From positions 186,001 through 250,000 of the forward strand of contig NZ_PVZB01000009.1 in assembly GCF_003002025.1 (NCBI RefSeq): a DNA stretch of 64,000 nt, read 5' to 3'. How positions within the stretch are numbered: the stretch's first letter is position 1; each line of letters starts with the position of its first letter. Below, one piece after another: positions 27,494-36,355 of this stretch. The notes beneath the pieces were generated by a model. It searched no databases, had not been told where the DNA came from, and saw nothing but the letters and a program-made list of their open reading frames with translations. The position numbers were made by a program, and so were the translations under genes. Source of the stretch: Paraburkholderia sp. BL25I1N1. Lineage in GTDB: Bacteria > Pseudomonadota > Gammaproteobacteria > Burkholderiales > Burkholderiaceae.

Positions 27494-28126
27494 ATGCCAG
27501 CCTCAACTCCCATCGCCCAGAGCAAAACAGCTGCAATGTCACGAGTACTCGACATGGTGCCGCGCGGATATCATCGTTACATCAGCGGCATCGTTTCGGC
27601 CGCAAAAGCAAAAGCGCTGGCGCAGAAGTTTCACGCCCGATACGGTATCGGCTGTACCCCTTCCCAGCGGCTTACGCGGAAGAGCAAAGGCATCGCAAAT
27701 GCCGTTTTCGTGATGTACTGGCCGGAGATGACCGACAGCGTCGAATGGTTGCTGCTGGCGACGGACGGCAATGGCCTAGATGGTGAGGCCCTGCGCCTGG
27801 TATCCGACTCACCGCGCCTGACGTGGTTGGGATACGAACTGGTTCGCCATCCTGCGCGTGCTCGGGCCGTTTGGACCTGGCGGCGCACCAAGGAGGAAAT
27901 GACAAATTTGCATGCTCTCGTTGCGCTTCAAGCTGGTCAGCGACGTTACGCAGCACTGTCTGAGACGCTGATACGTATCGCGCGGCAACCGGGATTTCAC
28001 GGCATTCGAGCACAATCGTGGAGTCTATTTCAGGAAGCACGACGGCGTGGATACGATAACGACCTGCCGTATCTTTATCATGTTCAAAAACTCAATCACG
28101 GCGAGCGACTGACTTTATCGCCCTAG
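27494..28126 (+). CDS. Hypothetical protein beside the structured RNA
   Basis: About 210 residues, no signal peptide or membrane segment. It is rich in Arg/Trp/Tyr with a basic, folded-looking core: KALAQKFHARYGIGCTPSQR, LTRKSKGIANAVFVMYWPE, LTWLGYELVRHPARARAVW and TWRRTKEEMTNLHALVALQ. This composition would suit nucleic-acid binding, which is inference only. In-frame ATGs at 27536 and 27554 are alternative starts; none has a clear ribosome binding site. It is divergent from the proposed RNA and convergent with the type IIG enzyme gene (18 bp gap). I do not recognise a named family. Confidence 0.7.
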   Translation: MPASTPIAQSKTAAMSRVLDMVPRGYHRYISGIVSAAKAKALAQKFHARYGIGCTPSQRLTRKSKGIANAVFVMYWPEMTDSVEWLLLATDGNGLDGEALRLVSDSPRLTWLGYELVRHPARARAVWTWRRTKEEMTNLHALVALQAGQRRYAALSETLIRIARQPGFHGIRAQSWSLFQEARRRGYDNDLPYLYHVQKLNHGERLTLSP

Positions 28127-28144
28127 CCGTGTCAGCGGTCAGAT

Positions 28145-31100
28145 TCAATGACCGGCATCTGTCCAGCGTCCGTCAGGACTTACCCGAGCTCGCCCGAGCG
28201 CCGCCAAAGTCTCTAGCAACGTCGGAAGGCGGTCACGCCACCGACCGCGACCGCTGAAATGGGCTGCTACGGCATCGCGGTCGAGACCTGCGCCCGATTG
28301 CGCCAGTACATCAGCGACTGCCTTGATTTGTTCGGTCACCCCGGCAGGCCAAGCGCGCGTTACAACTGCTTTGGCGCTAACGAGCACAGCATCATCAATC
28401 TCTTCATCGACCTCCTTCTCGGTGTCAACTTCAATGGCTATCTGGTCGTCTTGACCTTGGCTCCTCTGGAATTCTGGTCGCAACCAGCGAACCGTACCAG
28501 CTGCTTCTTCTACGACGCGCGCGCTATTGAGCGTCACGAGACGTTCGAGAAGCATATCGGTGTTGGCGGGCAAGTGCAGGTCACTCCAGCCGTACGCTTG
28601 CAGCACAGCGCTATCCAGCTCGTCATGCAGACTTTTTAGAACTCCGACAAGACCCCGTTCGTATATGACCTTTTCTTTGGCGGTTAACGCCTCATTTAAG
28701 CGAAGCTTTTCGAGCACGTTATATGACGCCGTCACCGTGACATTCGCATCTGCGGCTTGCTGCGCCTTGCGATGAGAGTCAATCTGCACAGCAAGATGTC
28801 GAATATGCTCTGCTAGTTCAGGGGACAACCCAGTATCAATACTTGGAAACGGAAATGCTTCGAAGCAAATGGATTTGCTGTACACAGGGTCATTGCCTAC
28901 ACCAAGTCGGCCTCCGGCGGTAAGCGCCCATTGGACGTGCACGGCGCTGGACAGCACGCCCAAATGCAAGGCATCTGCGCTGGCGATGACAATGAGCTTG
29001 TCGTCGGGCAGGATGCTCGCATCCACAAACTGAAATACCCGGTGCTTCGCTACCTGACCTGTCACGATGTAGCGCGGAAGCTTATCCACCGAGGCCCGCA
29101 TACGAGGCTGGTCCTCTGCAAATCGCCACCAGAAATCACGGCGCTTCGGTCTGGGATTATGGTCGCGTTCCGGCTTCACCCTTTCCAATAGACGCTGGTA
29201 GACCGATGGAAAGTGCGAGCGTACCTCGTCGGCAGACAGTCCATACAAATCGATGACATATACACCTCTCGGAGAGCCGGTCAGGTCCCGTCCGTTGCGA
29301 TAGGGACGAATGTGTTGCTCGAGCCCCGGCACCGAGCCCAACCCCAAAGCCGCAGCCTCAACCGGAGTGACGATGAAACCAGCTCCGTGTGGAATTACGC
29401 CCCGGTTAGATAGCAGACTATTTGCCATCAATCGTTTTGCTCCGGCCACATTGGCGCCAACCGTCAAGTCCGCTCGAATGACCCCTTGCCGGGATGCGAG
29501 CTGTACCGCGACTTCGTCGTTCTCGGCCTCGACCTCTCTTGTAACAGTAGAAAGCTGACCTTCAACGGTTCCAGAAACACCGACTGACATGGCAATGCGC
29601 ACCGCCGCACCGTTAGCGCCGTCAACCCAAGGATGGTCGGGCACGGCAAAGGCCAAACTGAGCGGCGGCATGGCGATTTGGTGAGCTTCGATAACCCGGC
29701 GGTTAAAAATCATGGTCAGACTGTTGGTCGTGATAAGGCCAAAACGCTCGGCGTTGCCCTTGCGCACGGTTTCCGCTGCCTGCTGCCACCAGAACATGAC
29801 GAAATCAGCGCTTTCGGGCACCTCTGGCCAGGCTGAGCGAAGCGCATCAACATAGCCATCGCCGAGCATCGTCCGCATACGCTTGTTGCCAATAAAAGGC
29901 GGGTTGCCGACAATGAAATCGGCGGTAGGCCACGAGGCTTTTCGTGGGCTTAGGTAACGCCACCGCACGACTTGTGCTGACTCGTCCGGGACTTCCTGCC
30001 CAGTCACGGGGTGGGACTTCATCGTCACGCCGTTCCAGCGTGTCATCACCTGCCCAGCGGCATCGACAACATGCTCGCGCCGGTCGTACTCCAAGACGGC
30101 GTCACGGTGTTCGATATTCCCGTAATCGTGCACCACAGGTTCAGCGACAGCGCTATTGCCGTTTGTGCGAATGTGCCATTGCAAGTAGCCAATCCACAGC
30201 ACGAGTTCGGCGAGAGTCGCCGCACGCTCGTTCAGTTCGATGCCCAGCAGTTGCCGTAGCGTTACGGTCTCGCGGCCAAGGTCGAGCGCGGTTTGGGTGT
30301 CGCCAAGCGCAGCAAGCTGGATGAGGACCTCGCCTTCCAGGCGCTTAAGGTGCTCCAATGTGACGTAAAGGAAGTTGCCGCTACCACAAGCGGGGTCCAG
30401 CACGCGCAATGTGCACAACCTGTGCAGGAAATCTTTCACCTGCTGCCGGGCGTCGTTCCACTTGGCTCGCACGGTCGCGTTGTGCTTGTTCAGCGCGCTG
30501 AAGTCCTTTTTGGTCTTCACTTCGGGCGGGTGCGCCTCCAACTCCGCCGCCTCGTGCGCTAGCAATAGAGCAGCAGCCTGCGCATCAGCCCATTCAGCGC
30601 GCAGCGGCCCAATCACGGTAGGCACGACTAGCCTTTCGACATACGCTCGCGGCGTGTAGTGGGCCCCGAGTGCATGTCGCTCGGTCGGGTCCAGTGCTCG
30701 CTCCAGAAGCGTGCCGAAGATTGCGGGCTCCACCTCACGCCAGTTGGCCCGCGCCGCGAGAATGAGCAGGTCAATCTGTTCGCTGGTCAAGGGCAGACTG
30801 TAGGTGTCGGCGCTGGCTCCCTTGAACAGCTTGCCGTTGAACCGTAACACTTGTTTGACCAAGGCAGCCGAGAAGCCGCCCTTGTCCATGTCGGCCCAGA
30901 GGATGCGCAGCATTTGCTGGAGGGTTGCCGGGTCATCACGATGCTGCTTCAGAACTTCGTGAAAGGAATCTTCGGGCAACAGCCCGACGTCCTCGGCGAA
31001 CATGCTGAACAAACAACGGGAGAGGTAGGCTGCGACGTCGTGCGATGCGTGCCCAGCCTGTTCCAGCGAACGCGCCAGCGTCGCCAATCGCTCCGATACC

Positions 31101-31669
31101 TCGCGCGTAACCTTGGCGCTGATGCGCGCAGGGTCAAGCGCGTCCGGATTCGTCCAAATCAAGCGCAGACGCTCGAGCTTGGCCGGGTCTTTCAAATCGC
31201 TGAGTGCGATGCGATGGCTGCGGGGGTCTGGGAACGGAATGTATGTCCCGCCTGTGCGGCTGAACTCGGCGTACATCTCGATAACCGTACCGACGTCGAC
31301 CACCAGCACGAACGGCGGTCGGCCGTCGGCGACTGGCAACGCTCGGGCGTAGGCTTCACCTTGGCTACGCGCCCGCAAGAGGCCGTCGTCAAACCCCTTG
31401 GTATGCGCACCGGCCTTCAGCTTTTTAGCTTCGAGTACGAAGTGACCTCGTCGATAGCAGTCGATGCGCCCAGAGCTACTGGAGCCATTTCCGTGCATAA
31501 AGGTCACGGGACGCTCAAACATGTAATCCTGCGCTGCGGTCGGATGCGGCTTCGGGACCTCAAGTAGCTCACACAACTCCATCACGAACGACTGCGCGGT
31601 TGCCAACTCGCTTGCCGTCACTCCGTGCCAGCGCTCAATGAACGCCTCGGCTTTTGTAATTTGTTTCAT
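28145..31669 (-). CDS. Type IIG restriction-modification enzyme (MmeI/YeeA-like)
   Basis: A single 1174-residue polypeptide with nuclease and methyltransferase domains. A PD-(D/E)XK-type motif is seen as [18 protein letters not shown] (Asp about 70, Glu about 80, Lys about 82). The N6-adenine methylase core has motif [13 protein letters not shown] (about 420) and motif [13 protein letters not shown] (about 590). The remaining 550 residues would include the target recognition domain. Such enzymes cut unmodified DNA and modify host DNA, so no separate methylase gene is needed. The ATG at 31669 is preferred; GTG 31678 or TTG 31711 are possible. Encoded alone on the minus strand. Confidence 0.88.
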   Translation of the reverse strand: MKQITKAEAFIERWHGVTASELATAQSFVMELCELLEVPKPHPTAAQDYMFERPVTFMHGNGSSSSGRIDCYRRGHFVLEAKKLKAGAHTKGFDDGLLRARSQGEAYARALPVADGRPPFVLVVDVGTVIEMYAEFSRTGGTYIPFPDPRSHRIALSDLKDPAKLERLRLIWTNPDALDPARISAKVTREVSERLATLARSLEQAGHASHDVAAYLSRCLFSMFAEDVGLLPEDSFHEVLKQHRDDPATLQQMLRILWADMDKGGFSAALVKQVLRFNGKLFKGASADTYSLPLTSEQIDLLILAARANWREVEPAIFGTLLERALDPTERHALGAHYTPRAYVERLVVPTVIGPLRAEWADAQAAALLLAHEAAELEAHPPEVKTKKDFSALNKHNATVRAKWNDARQQVKDFLHRLCTLRVLDPACGSGNFLYVTLEHLKRLEGEVLIQLAALGDTQTALDLGRETVTLRQLLGIELNERAATLAELVLWIGYLQWHIRTNGNSAVAEPVVHDYGNIEHRDAVLEYDRREHVVDAAGQVMTRWNGVTMKSHPVTGQEVPDESAQVVRWRYLSPRKASWPTADFIVGNPPFIGNKRMRTMLGDGYVDALRSAWPEVPESADFVMFWWQQAAETVRKGNAERFGLITTNSLTMIFNRRVIEAHQIAMPPLSLAFAVPDHPWVDGANGAAVRIAMSVGVSGTVEGQLSTVTREVEAENDEVAVQLASRQGVIRADLTVGANVAGAKRLMANSLLSNRGVIPHGAGFIVTPVEAAALGLGSVPGLEQHIRPYRNGRDLTGSPRGVYVIDLYGLSADEVRSHFPSVYQRLLERVKPERDHNPRPKRRDFWWRFAEDQPRMRASVDKLPRYIVTGQVAKHRVFQFVDASILPDDKLIVIASADALHLGVLSSAVHVQWALTAGGRLGVGNDPVYSKSICFEAFPFPSIDTGLSPELAEHIRHLAVQIDSHRKAQQAADANVTVTASYNVLEKLRLNEALTAKEKVIYERGLVGVLKSLHDELDSAVLQAYGWSDLHLPANTDMLLERLVTLNSARVVEEAAGTVRWLRPEFQRSQGQDDQIAIEVDTEKEVDEEIDDAVLVSAKAVVTRAWPAGVTEQIKAVADVLAQSGAGLDRDAVAAHFSGRGRWRDRLPTLLETLAALGRARVSPDGRWTDAGH

Positions 31670-31879
31670 CTCGCTCACGGTTATTGCTGGACTTTCATTT
31701 GGAATGGGCAATCTTGCGATAATAGCGTTTCATCGCGAAGCGGTCATCGGTCTCCGGATATCAGAATAGAGGCTAAGCCAAATGCCGACGCGGCTTAACC
31801 AGTTCGCCTTCGCCACGGTTCGCAGATGTGCACCTATTGGCGCTGATACCTGATAAGGCTTCACTTACCACTCGGTGCC

Positions 31880-32812
31880 TCACTCGCCGCCCGCGTGCAG
31901 CCACGCTGCGACTGTCGGATGAGACACGCCAAGCTGTACGGCGATGGCGCGATTTGACAGTCCTTGCAACGCGAGAACAATGGCTGCGGACCGCTGTTCT
32001 TCCGTCGCTGCACGGCGCGTTGGGCCCGAAGCAATGCCACCACGCCGACCTCGTTCTGCCTGAACGGCTCGAAAACCTGCGGGCGTCGTATTCTTCCATG
32101 TCCAGCGACTGACACTACGGCCGATACCCGCCACTTCGTTCAGCCCTAAGGGGTCGCCGAACGTATTGAGCGACAATGCCTGCTGGATGCAGGCTTCACG
32201 CCACCGATTCTCTCCACCGGGCCCCCAGTAAGCTCGGATGGCTCGGACAGCCCACGCCGACAGCACCTCGAACAAGTCGCAATTGCGGCTAAAACCTTCC
32301 GGCTGCGGGCGGCGGGGCAGCGACGACGGCAAATCAACATAATCGGCGAGCAGCCCTAGTTCGTACTGCGGGCAGTTTGCTGGCTCCCACAGCTTCCAGC
32401 GTTCATTCAGGGGGTTTTTCGCAAGAGGGCCATTGAAGGCCGCGTCGGCACGCATGCGTGTCATGTAAGCGTGCTCAATCGCGGCCAGATAGCGCTGGGG
32501 ATGTTTTCTGGCTGCGTCGGTCACACACACAGGTGCAGCAAGTGCGTAGCCGATGTGCGCATGCCCGTTTGCTGGATTCGTTGCGACATAGGTCGGTGGC
32601 GGCAAATCAGCGTCGGTCCACGCGCTTGCTGCGTCTGGACGGTCGATGTCAAAGATGAGCCAGCAAGCGAGCGCCGGGTTGCTCATTTGCAAGTACGGCA
32701 GAGTCAGCGCTGCGGACAATGGCCGGACTTTTGCCGCGTTTTTCTCGATGCCGCACCACGGTTTGTGCGGCGCATATTCTTCTATTAGGTCTCGGAGGGA
32801 AGACGAGGACAT
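31880..32812 (-). CDS. Plasmid-type replication initiation protein (replicase, PriCT-like)
   Basis: A 310-residue replicase-family protein. The N-terminal half has ACWLIFDIDRPDAASAW and VATNPANGHAHIGYALAAPV, typical of ColE2-like Rep primases. RWKLWEPA and the region of about 195-250 resemble the PriCT segment. The C-terminal 45 residues form a helix-turn-helix (LSNRAIAVQLGVSHPTVAAWL) that may bind the origin. A Rep of this kind suggests that the island can replicate after excision or derives from a plasmid. An origin was not identified; the 168 bp downstream and 200 bp upstream are candidates. Confidence 0.8.
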   Translation of the reverse strand: MSSSSLRDLIEEYAPHKPWCGIEKNAAKVRPLSAALTLPYLQMSNPALACWLIFDIDRPDAASAWTDADLPPPTYVATNPANGHAHIGYALAAPVCVTDAARKHPQRYLAAIEHAYMTRMRADAAFNGPLAKNPLNERWKLWEPANCPQYELGLLADYVDLPSSLPRRPQPEGFSRNCDLFEVLSAWAVRAIRAYWGPGGENRWREACIQQALSLNTFGDPLGLNEVAGIGRSVSRWTWKNTTPAGFRAVQAERGRRGGIASGPTRRAATEEQRSAAIVLALQGLSNRAIAVQLGVSHPTVAAWLHAGGE

Positions 32813-33012
32813 GACACACCATTGAGGGTGTGCCACACCAGCAACTAACTATGTTTGCCTTTGCGCTGCTACGAAATTTGTCCTCCGCGTGCTGAGTGCG
32901 GCGGATGAGATTCCGCGCCTATACTCGATTGTCAGCGAGTAGCGACGCGCCTTGGGCGCACCCCGCCTTGGTTCCAGCCAGGGCGTTTCCTTTGGGTGCG
33001 AAGAACTGCGAG

Positions 33013-33291
33013 TTACCGCGAAAGCTGGGCCACGGCATGTATTCTCACAAACGGCCGCCGACGCTCATGCGGATGAAACGGCCAACCAGGCGTTGGCATC
33101 AGGGTCTGCGTGGCGAGCGACTGTTGTTTGGCATCAAGCCAAGCGTCGACGTCTCCAGACCGGAAGCGAAGCCGGTTGCCCAATTTGATAGATTTGGGGA
33201 GGTCTCCGCCGGTGGAGTGGCGGTTATAGATGGTCCGCACCGACAAGCCGAGGAAGGCTGCCAATGCATGGGGCGACATGAGCTGTTGCAT
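33013..33291 (-). CDS. AlpA-like helix-turn-helix regulator
   Basis: A 92-residue protein. Residues 1-55 form a MerR/AlpA-type winged helix-turn-helix (MSPHALAAFLGLSVRTIYNR, then LPKSIKLGNRLRFRSGDVDAWL). This is the pattern of prophage AlpA regulators and excisionase-like proteins. The last 35 residues are basic and unstructured. It lies 200 bp upstream of the Rep gene on the same strand. A perfect 7+7 palindrome 18 bp before its start codon could be its operator. It probably controls replication or excision genes of the island. Confidence 0.8.
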   Translation of the reverse strand: MQQLMSPHALAAFLGLSVRTIYNRHSTGGDLPKSIKLGNRLRFRSGDVDAWLDAKQQSLATQTLMPTPGWPFHPHERRRPFVRIHAVAQLSR

Positions 33292-33308
33292 GGGTCACGT
33301 TTCTGTAA

Positions 33309-33324
33309 GCAGTCACATGACTGC
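33309..33324. promoter_or_regulatory. Palindromic operator before the AlpA-like gene
   Basis: GCAGTCA-CA-TGACTGC, with perfect 7-bp arms, 18 bp upstream of the AlpA-like start. On the minus strand the sequence just upstream reads TATACTATA, a plausible -10 region, so the palindrome would overlap the transcription start. Autoregulation is inferred. Confidence 0.5.
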
Positions 33325-33527
33325 ATATAGTATAAGCGCGCGTTACCTCCGTTTACCGTGATACTTAACGAACGCGCTACAAAAAAACGTATTGCGATTC
33401 GGCTATCTCAAAATGGCAAAGTTTACCCGGAACATCTTGAGGTTCATGTGCCGCTTCCGCTTTAAATGCAGCGTCGCATGTTCTTATTCGCATCAACGGA
33501 TGCGCTAGTTTGAGCGAACGTTCACGA

Positions 33528-34151
33528 CTACCGCCTGCGTCCGTCGGGTTCGAATTGGGATAGGTACGCCGGCGGCACCACCGCGGTAAGCCACACACCA
33601 TTATCCGAGCGAGTAAAAGCGTACCCGTCGGCATGCATTTGTGCGGCATCCACGACCAGTACCAATGGTTGACCGTGACGAGCACCTACTCGCGTTGCCG
33701 TGTCAATGTCGGTGCTCAGATGAACGGCGTGCCTAGCTCGAGACGTCAAACCTTCACCCGAGATACTCGTCCAGTTGCTCCGGGCCGTGCCGTGATAAAG
33801 AACAGCTGGCGGCTCCATTGATGCATATCCCAGGTTCACTTCTATCGAGTGGCCCTGCGCCGCGCGTATTCGCCTGCCGTCTGTTGAAAGTGAGAAGCGC
33901 TTTTTATCGCTCGTCTCGACGACCGCCAGAATGACGTCTCTTGTTAGTATGGGCAGCGTCCTCAGCCGCTTCGACGCCCGCACATCACGAGCGGCACGCT
34001 CGATTGCGCGAATCAATTCATCGACTGATACCCAGCCCTGGTCGTCGAGGGATATGCCAACTATCTCGGGCGCATGGCGCAAAATCTTCGAGAGAAGTCG
34101 GCTGACCGCGACGTAATCGTCCGGGATATGCGAATCTGTACCCGCGTTCAT
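33528..34151 (-). CDS. kptA: RNA 2'-phosphotransferase, Tpt1/KptA family
   Basis: A 207-residue Tpt1/KptA protein, which transfers an RNA 2'-phosphate to NAD+, giving ADP-ribose 1'',2''-cyclic phosphate. Features: N-terminal winged-helix LSKILRHAPEIVGISLDDQGWVSVDELI; RFSLSTDGRRIRAAQGHSIEV; LYHGTARSNWTSISGEGL; and VHLSTDIDTATRVGARHGQP, which together supply the Arg-His-Arg-Arg active-site set. Bacterial KptA proteins have no agreed physiological role because bacteria usually lack 2'-phosphate splice junctions; a role in RNA repair or conflict is possible. A GTG four codons upstream is an alternative start. Confidence 0.9.
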   Translation of the reverse strand: MNAGTDSHIPDDYVAVSRLLSKILRHAPEIVGISLDDQGWVSVDELIRAIERAARDVRASKRLRTLPILTRDVILAVVETSDKKRFSLSTDGRRIRAAQGHSIEVNLGYASMEPPAVLYHGTARSNWTSISGEGLTSRARHAVHLSTDIDTATRVGARHGQPLVLVVDAAQMHADGYAFTRSDNGVWLTAVVPPAYLSQFEPDGRRR

Positions 34152-34489
34152 GTAGATATACACCTTGCGTCAATTGTGAAGAGGGAGGGTTTCAATCCCT
34201 CGTGCGGTGCGTCGCGCGACACCGCTCCCAGTCTTTCTTGGGCGCATCTATCTCCGCTTGCATGTCGCCTGCTGGTCGGTGTCCAGGTCAATTTGATTTT
34301 CGGAAGTCGCGTCTCGGCCTCGGATAAGAGAGGGTTGGTGCTCGTTCAAAGAAACGGGGGAGCGCCTGAGGAAGACCCCGTCTTCCCATAGCTTTTTTTG
34401 ATGCGCAATACGAGCAAGCTGAGAAGGAATCCGACTGGCGGCACCTACAGAAGCGGCAGGTTCTGAAGAACGATGGTTTAGAATGTCCT

Positions 34490-35176
34490 TCACGATTTTG
34501 GGAGTTGTGAAGCATGGCCTTTCGCGAATTCTGCGGCGGCCATCAGTACGGTTTTGACCTCTCCATTCTTAAGAAGTTGAAGCGGCGTCCAGCCACCAAG
34601 CTCCTTCGTCGCAGTGGTGAAAAAATCCCATTTGCTCCATCCCGGTGTATCGCGCAAGCGGCGTATGACCCTCGCGAGGTCGTTGCGGCCAATCATGTGC
34701 GAAAGAAAGAAGGCAGGGTAATACCTTGCGCGTCCAGCGTTGGCGCTGAAGATTCGTCCCGAAGTGAGGTCTTTTCCCAGCTTCTTCACCGTAATATGTG
34801 CAGCGAGGCAAAAGTCCTTCTCGCGTAGCAGCTTTCCGTCCTGCACAAGGGCGTAGCGCGCTGCCAACGCACCTTGAGTCTTCCCCTCTAGTTCCGATGC
34901 TCGAACTTTCGAGAGGTGGCTGGAGCGCTTGCGCAGGCGCTCGTCTTCTTCGCGCATCGCGCGCAGGTCGAGGTTGTACACCGTAGCAACGCCGATGATT
35001 TTCCATAAGCGGTTTTTAAATAGTCTCCCAAGTTCCGCATCTGGAATGTCCAGCAGTGCCTCGACACCTGCCGGGTCGACCAGAATAGCAGCGGCCACAG
35101 CGCGTCCAATCGCATAGTCCACGCGTGCGTCTTCGAGCGCCGTGGTTTCCTCTGTTTGACGAGCGGGCCGTAACAT
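34490..35176 (-). CDS. Hypothetical protein, possible antitoxin-like C-terminus
   Basis: A 228-residue soluble protein with no clear family. The N-terminal half is charged and helical (AMREEDERLRKRSSHLSKVR). The C-terminus GWTPLQLLKNGEVKTVLMAA has the spacing of the MbcA/ParS/Xre antitoxin toxin-binding domain, usually written as G-x-x-P-L-x-L-L-x-x-G. If real, it might partner the KptA-like gene downstream, but the KptA fold is not the usual RES toxin, so this is speculative. Start at 35176 chosen because AGGA lies six bases upstream; the earlier ATG at 35197 has no such site. Confidence 0.65.
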   Translation of the reverse strand: MLRPARQTEETTALEDARVDYAIGRAVAAAILVDPAGVEALLDIPDAELGRLFKNRLWKIIGVATVYNLDLRAMREEDERLRKRSSHLSKVRASELEGKTQGALAARYALVQDGKLLREKDFCLAAHITVKKLGKDLTSGRIFSANAGRARYYPAFFLSHMIGRNDLARVIRRLRDTPGWSKWDFFTTATKELGGWTPLQLLKNGEVKTVLMAAAEFAKGHASQLPKS

Positions 35177-35450
35177 TGTGATTCCTCGTTTTGACATGTG
35201 AATACGCGTCTGATTTCAGGCAAGTACAGGTCAACGGCCGAGCCCTCAGCGATGGCATCAGTTCGTAAACGAAAAAACAAACTAGCAAGCTCGACTGATT
35301 GCAGTCAACAAATAATTCGCACTGCTTGGCAAATTGCTCATTTAACGCTATACGAAGGCAGTTTTCACTGTTGCGAAGACGCGATACCACGCGTTGTGCT
35401 GGACGCACTGAAGAAATCTGTAGCATTTTGTCGCCTCTACAGACTCAAGA

Positions 35451-35785
35451 ACAATTCCGGTGACCTTGTAACCGAAGCGCCGGTAGATTTGGTCACGAAG
35501 GCTCGTGGTGCGACTATCCAGCGGTATGAAAACGAGAGGCAGCAAGGTCACAAAAAATCTCCGCCTCCCAGCGCGACTGAGATGAACGAGACAGCAAAGT
35601 CACCGAGATTGTCCGGAATTCGGGCGCAGATGGCGTCAGGGCCTGAATTTTCGATAAGGCATCGCGTTAAACCGGCCTCATGCACAAATTTTTATTTTTT
35701 CGCTCCTTCGATAGAGAACGCTAGGCACATTTTTGGTGACCTTGTCATCGCAGACAAGTTCGCCCGGACAATTCCGGTGACCTTG
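35451..35785. repeat. Direct repeat ACAATTCCGGTGACCTTG
   Basis: The 18-mer occurs exactly at 35451-35468 and 35768-35785. A shorter version GGTGACCTTGT is at about 35735, and an inverted degenerate copy (AGTCACCGAGATTGTCCGGA) at about 35598. This looks like a small family of intergenic repeats. Confidence 0.65.
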
Positions 35786-35850
35786 CCTCGGTTCGCGAGT
35801 GCGCTCACTTCCCAGGACGCCGCATATGGCAATGCTACGTTTCGGAATGC

Positions 35851-35923
35851 ATGGCAGCTCGGAGCGGGAAACTGCCATCGTTCCAACCTGACCATGGCAG
35901 CTCGGGGCGGGAAACTGCCACCG
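35851..35923. repeat. Tandem 30-bp hairpin repeat
   Basis: Two copies at 35851-35880 and 35894-35923, 43 bp apart, differ at only two positions. Each begins ATGGCAGCTCGG and ends GGGAAACTGCCA, so each can fold as a TGGCAG/CTGCCA hairpin. The spacer TTCCAACCTGACC resembles the following TTCCAAACCG segment. Confidence 0.7.
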
Positions 35924-35935
35924 TCTCGACTCAAT

Positions 35936-36136
35936 CTTTATTCCAAACCGCCACCTTCGCGGGAGCGAAGATAACAATTTTCCCAAACAATCGTCTGCTT
36001 AAGAAAAATATTTCTAATTTTACCCGCATCACAGTGATGAACCATACCTCGACTGCCGTGTAAAGTTCGCCGACGAGCCGATTGCGGCATAAAACGCCAT
36101 GCGTTGGCAGTTGAATGGTGGCGTTTTGGAATAAGG
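35936..36136. repeat. MITE-like 200-bp element with 20-bp inverted ends
   Basis: CTTTATTCCAAACCGCCACC at 35936-35955 is the inverted complement (18 of 20) of GGTGGCGTTTTGGAATAAGG at 36117-36136. The interior is AT-rich and without ORF. A third, diverged copy of the end (GGTGGCGTTTCCGAATGAAG) is at 41841-41860 before the XRE-GTPase gene. No obvious target duplication was seen. Confidence 0.55.
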
Positions 36137-36355
36137 TCGGCGCTCCACACATGGCGGTTTCGTATAAAACAATGACTTTCATTCGGCGTGGGTTGTTATC
36201 AGAAGAGATTTATTGGCATACGTTGCTGACGTCAACAGCCGTGGCATCAAAATTTGGCTATATCATTCCGAGCGCTCGACTGGCGCTCAAACCCGGCCAG
36301 CGAGACAGTGCTCGTCCACGGGGAGGGGCACACCAAATAAATCTGAGGGACAGCG

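Larger units (their letters stand above)
35198..36355. other. 1.16-kb repeat-rich intergenic region in the island
   Basis: AT-richer, with no supported gene. It contains an 18-bp exact direct repeat, a 30-bp hairpin unit in tandem and a 200-bp element bounded by 20-bp inverted repeats, each listed separately. A 258-codon plus-strand ORF (35198-35974) runs through these repeats and has no protein-like features. The SIR2 gene promoter should lie at its right end. Confidence 0.6.

Noticed and set aside
35198..35974. 258-codon plus-strand ORF in the island
   Set aside because: Runs through tandem and direct repeats, has no ribosome binding site and no domain-like pattern.
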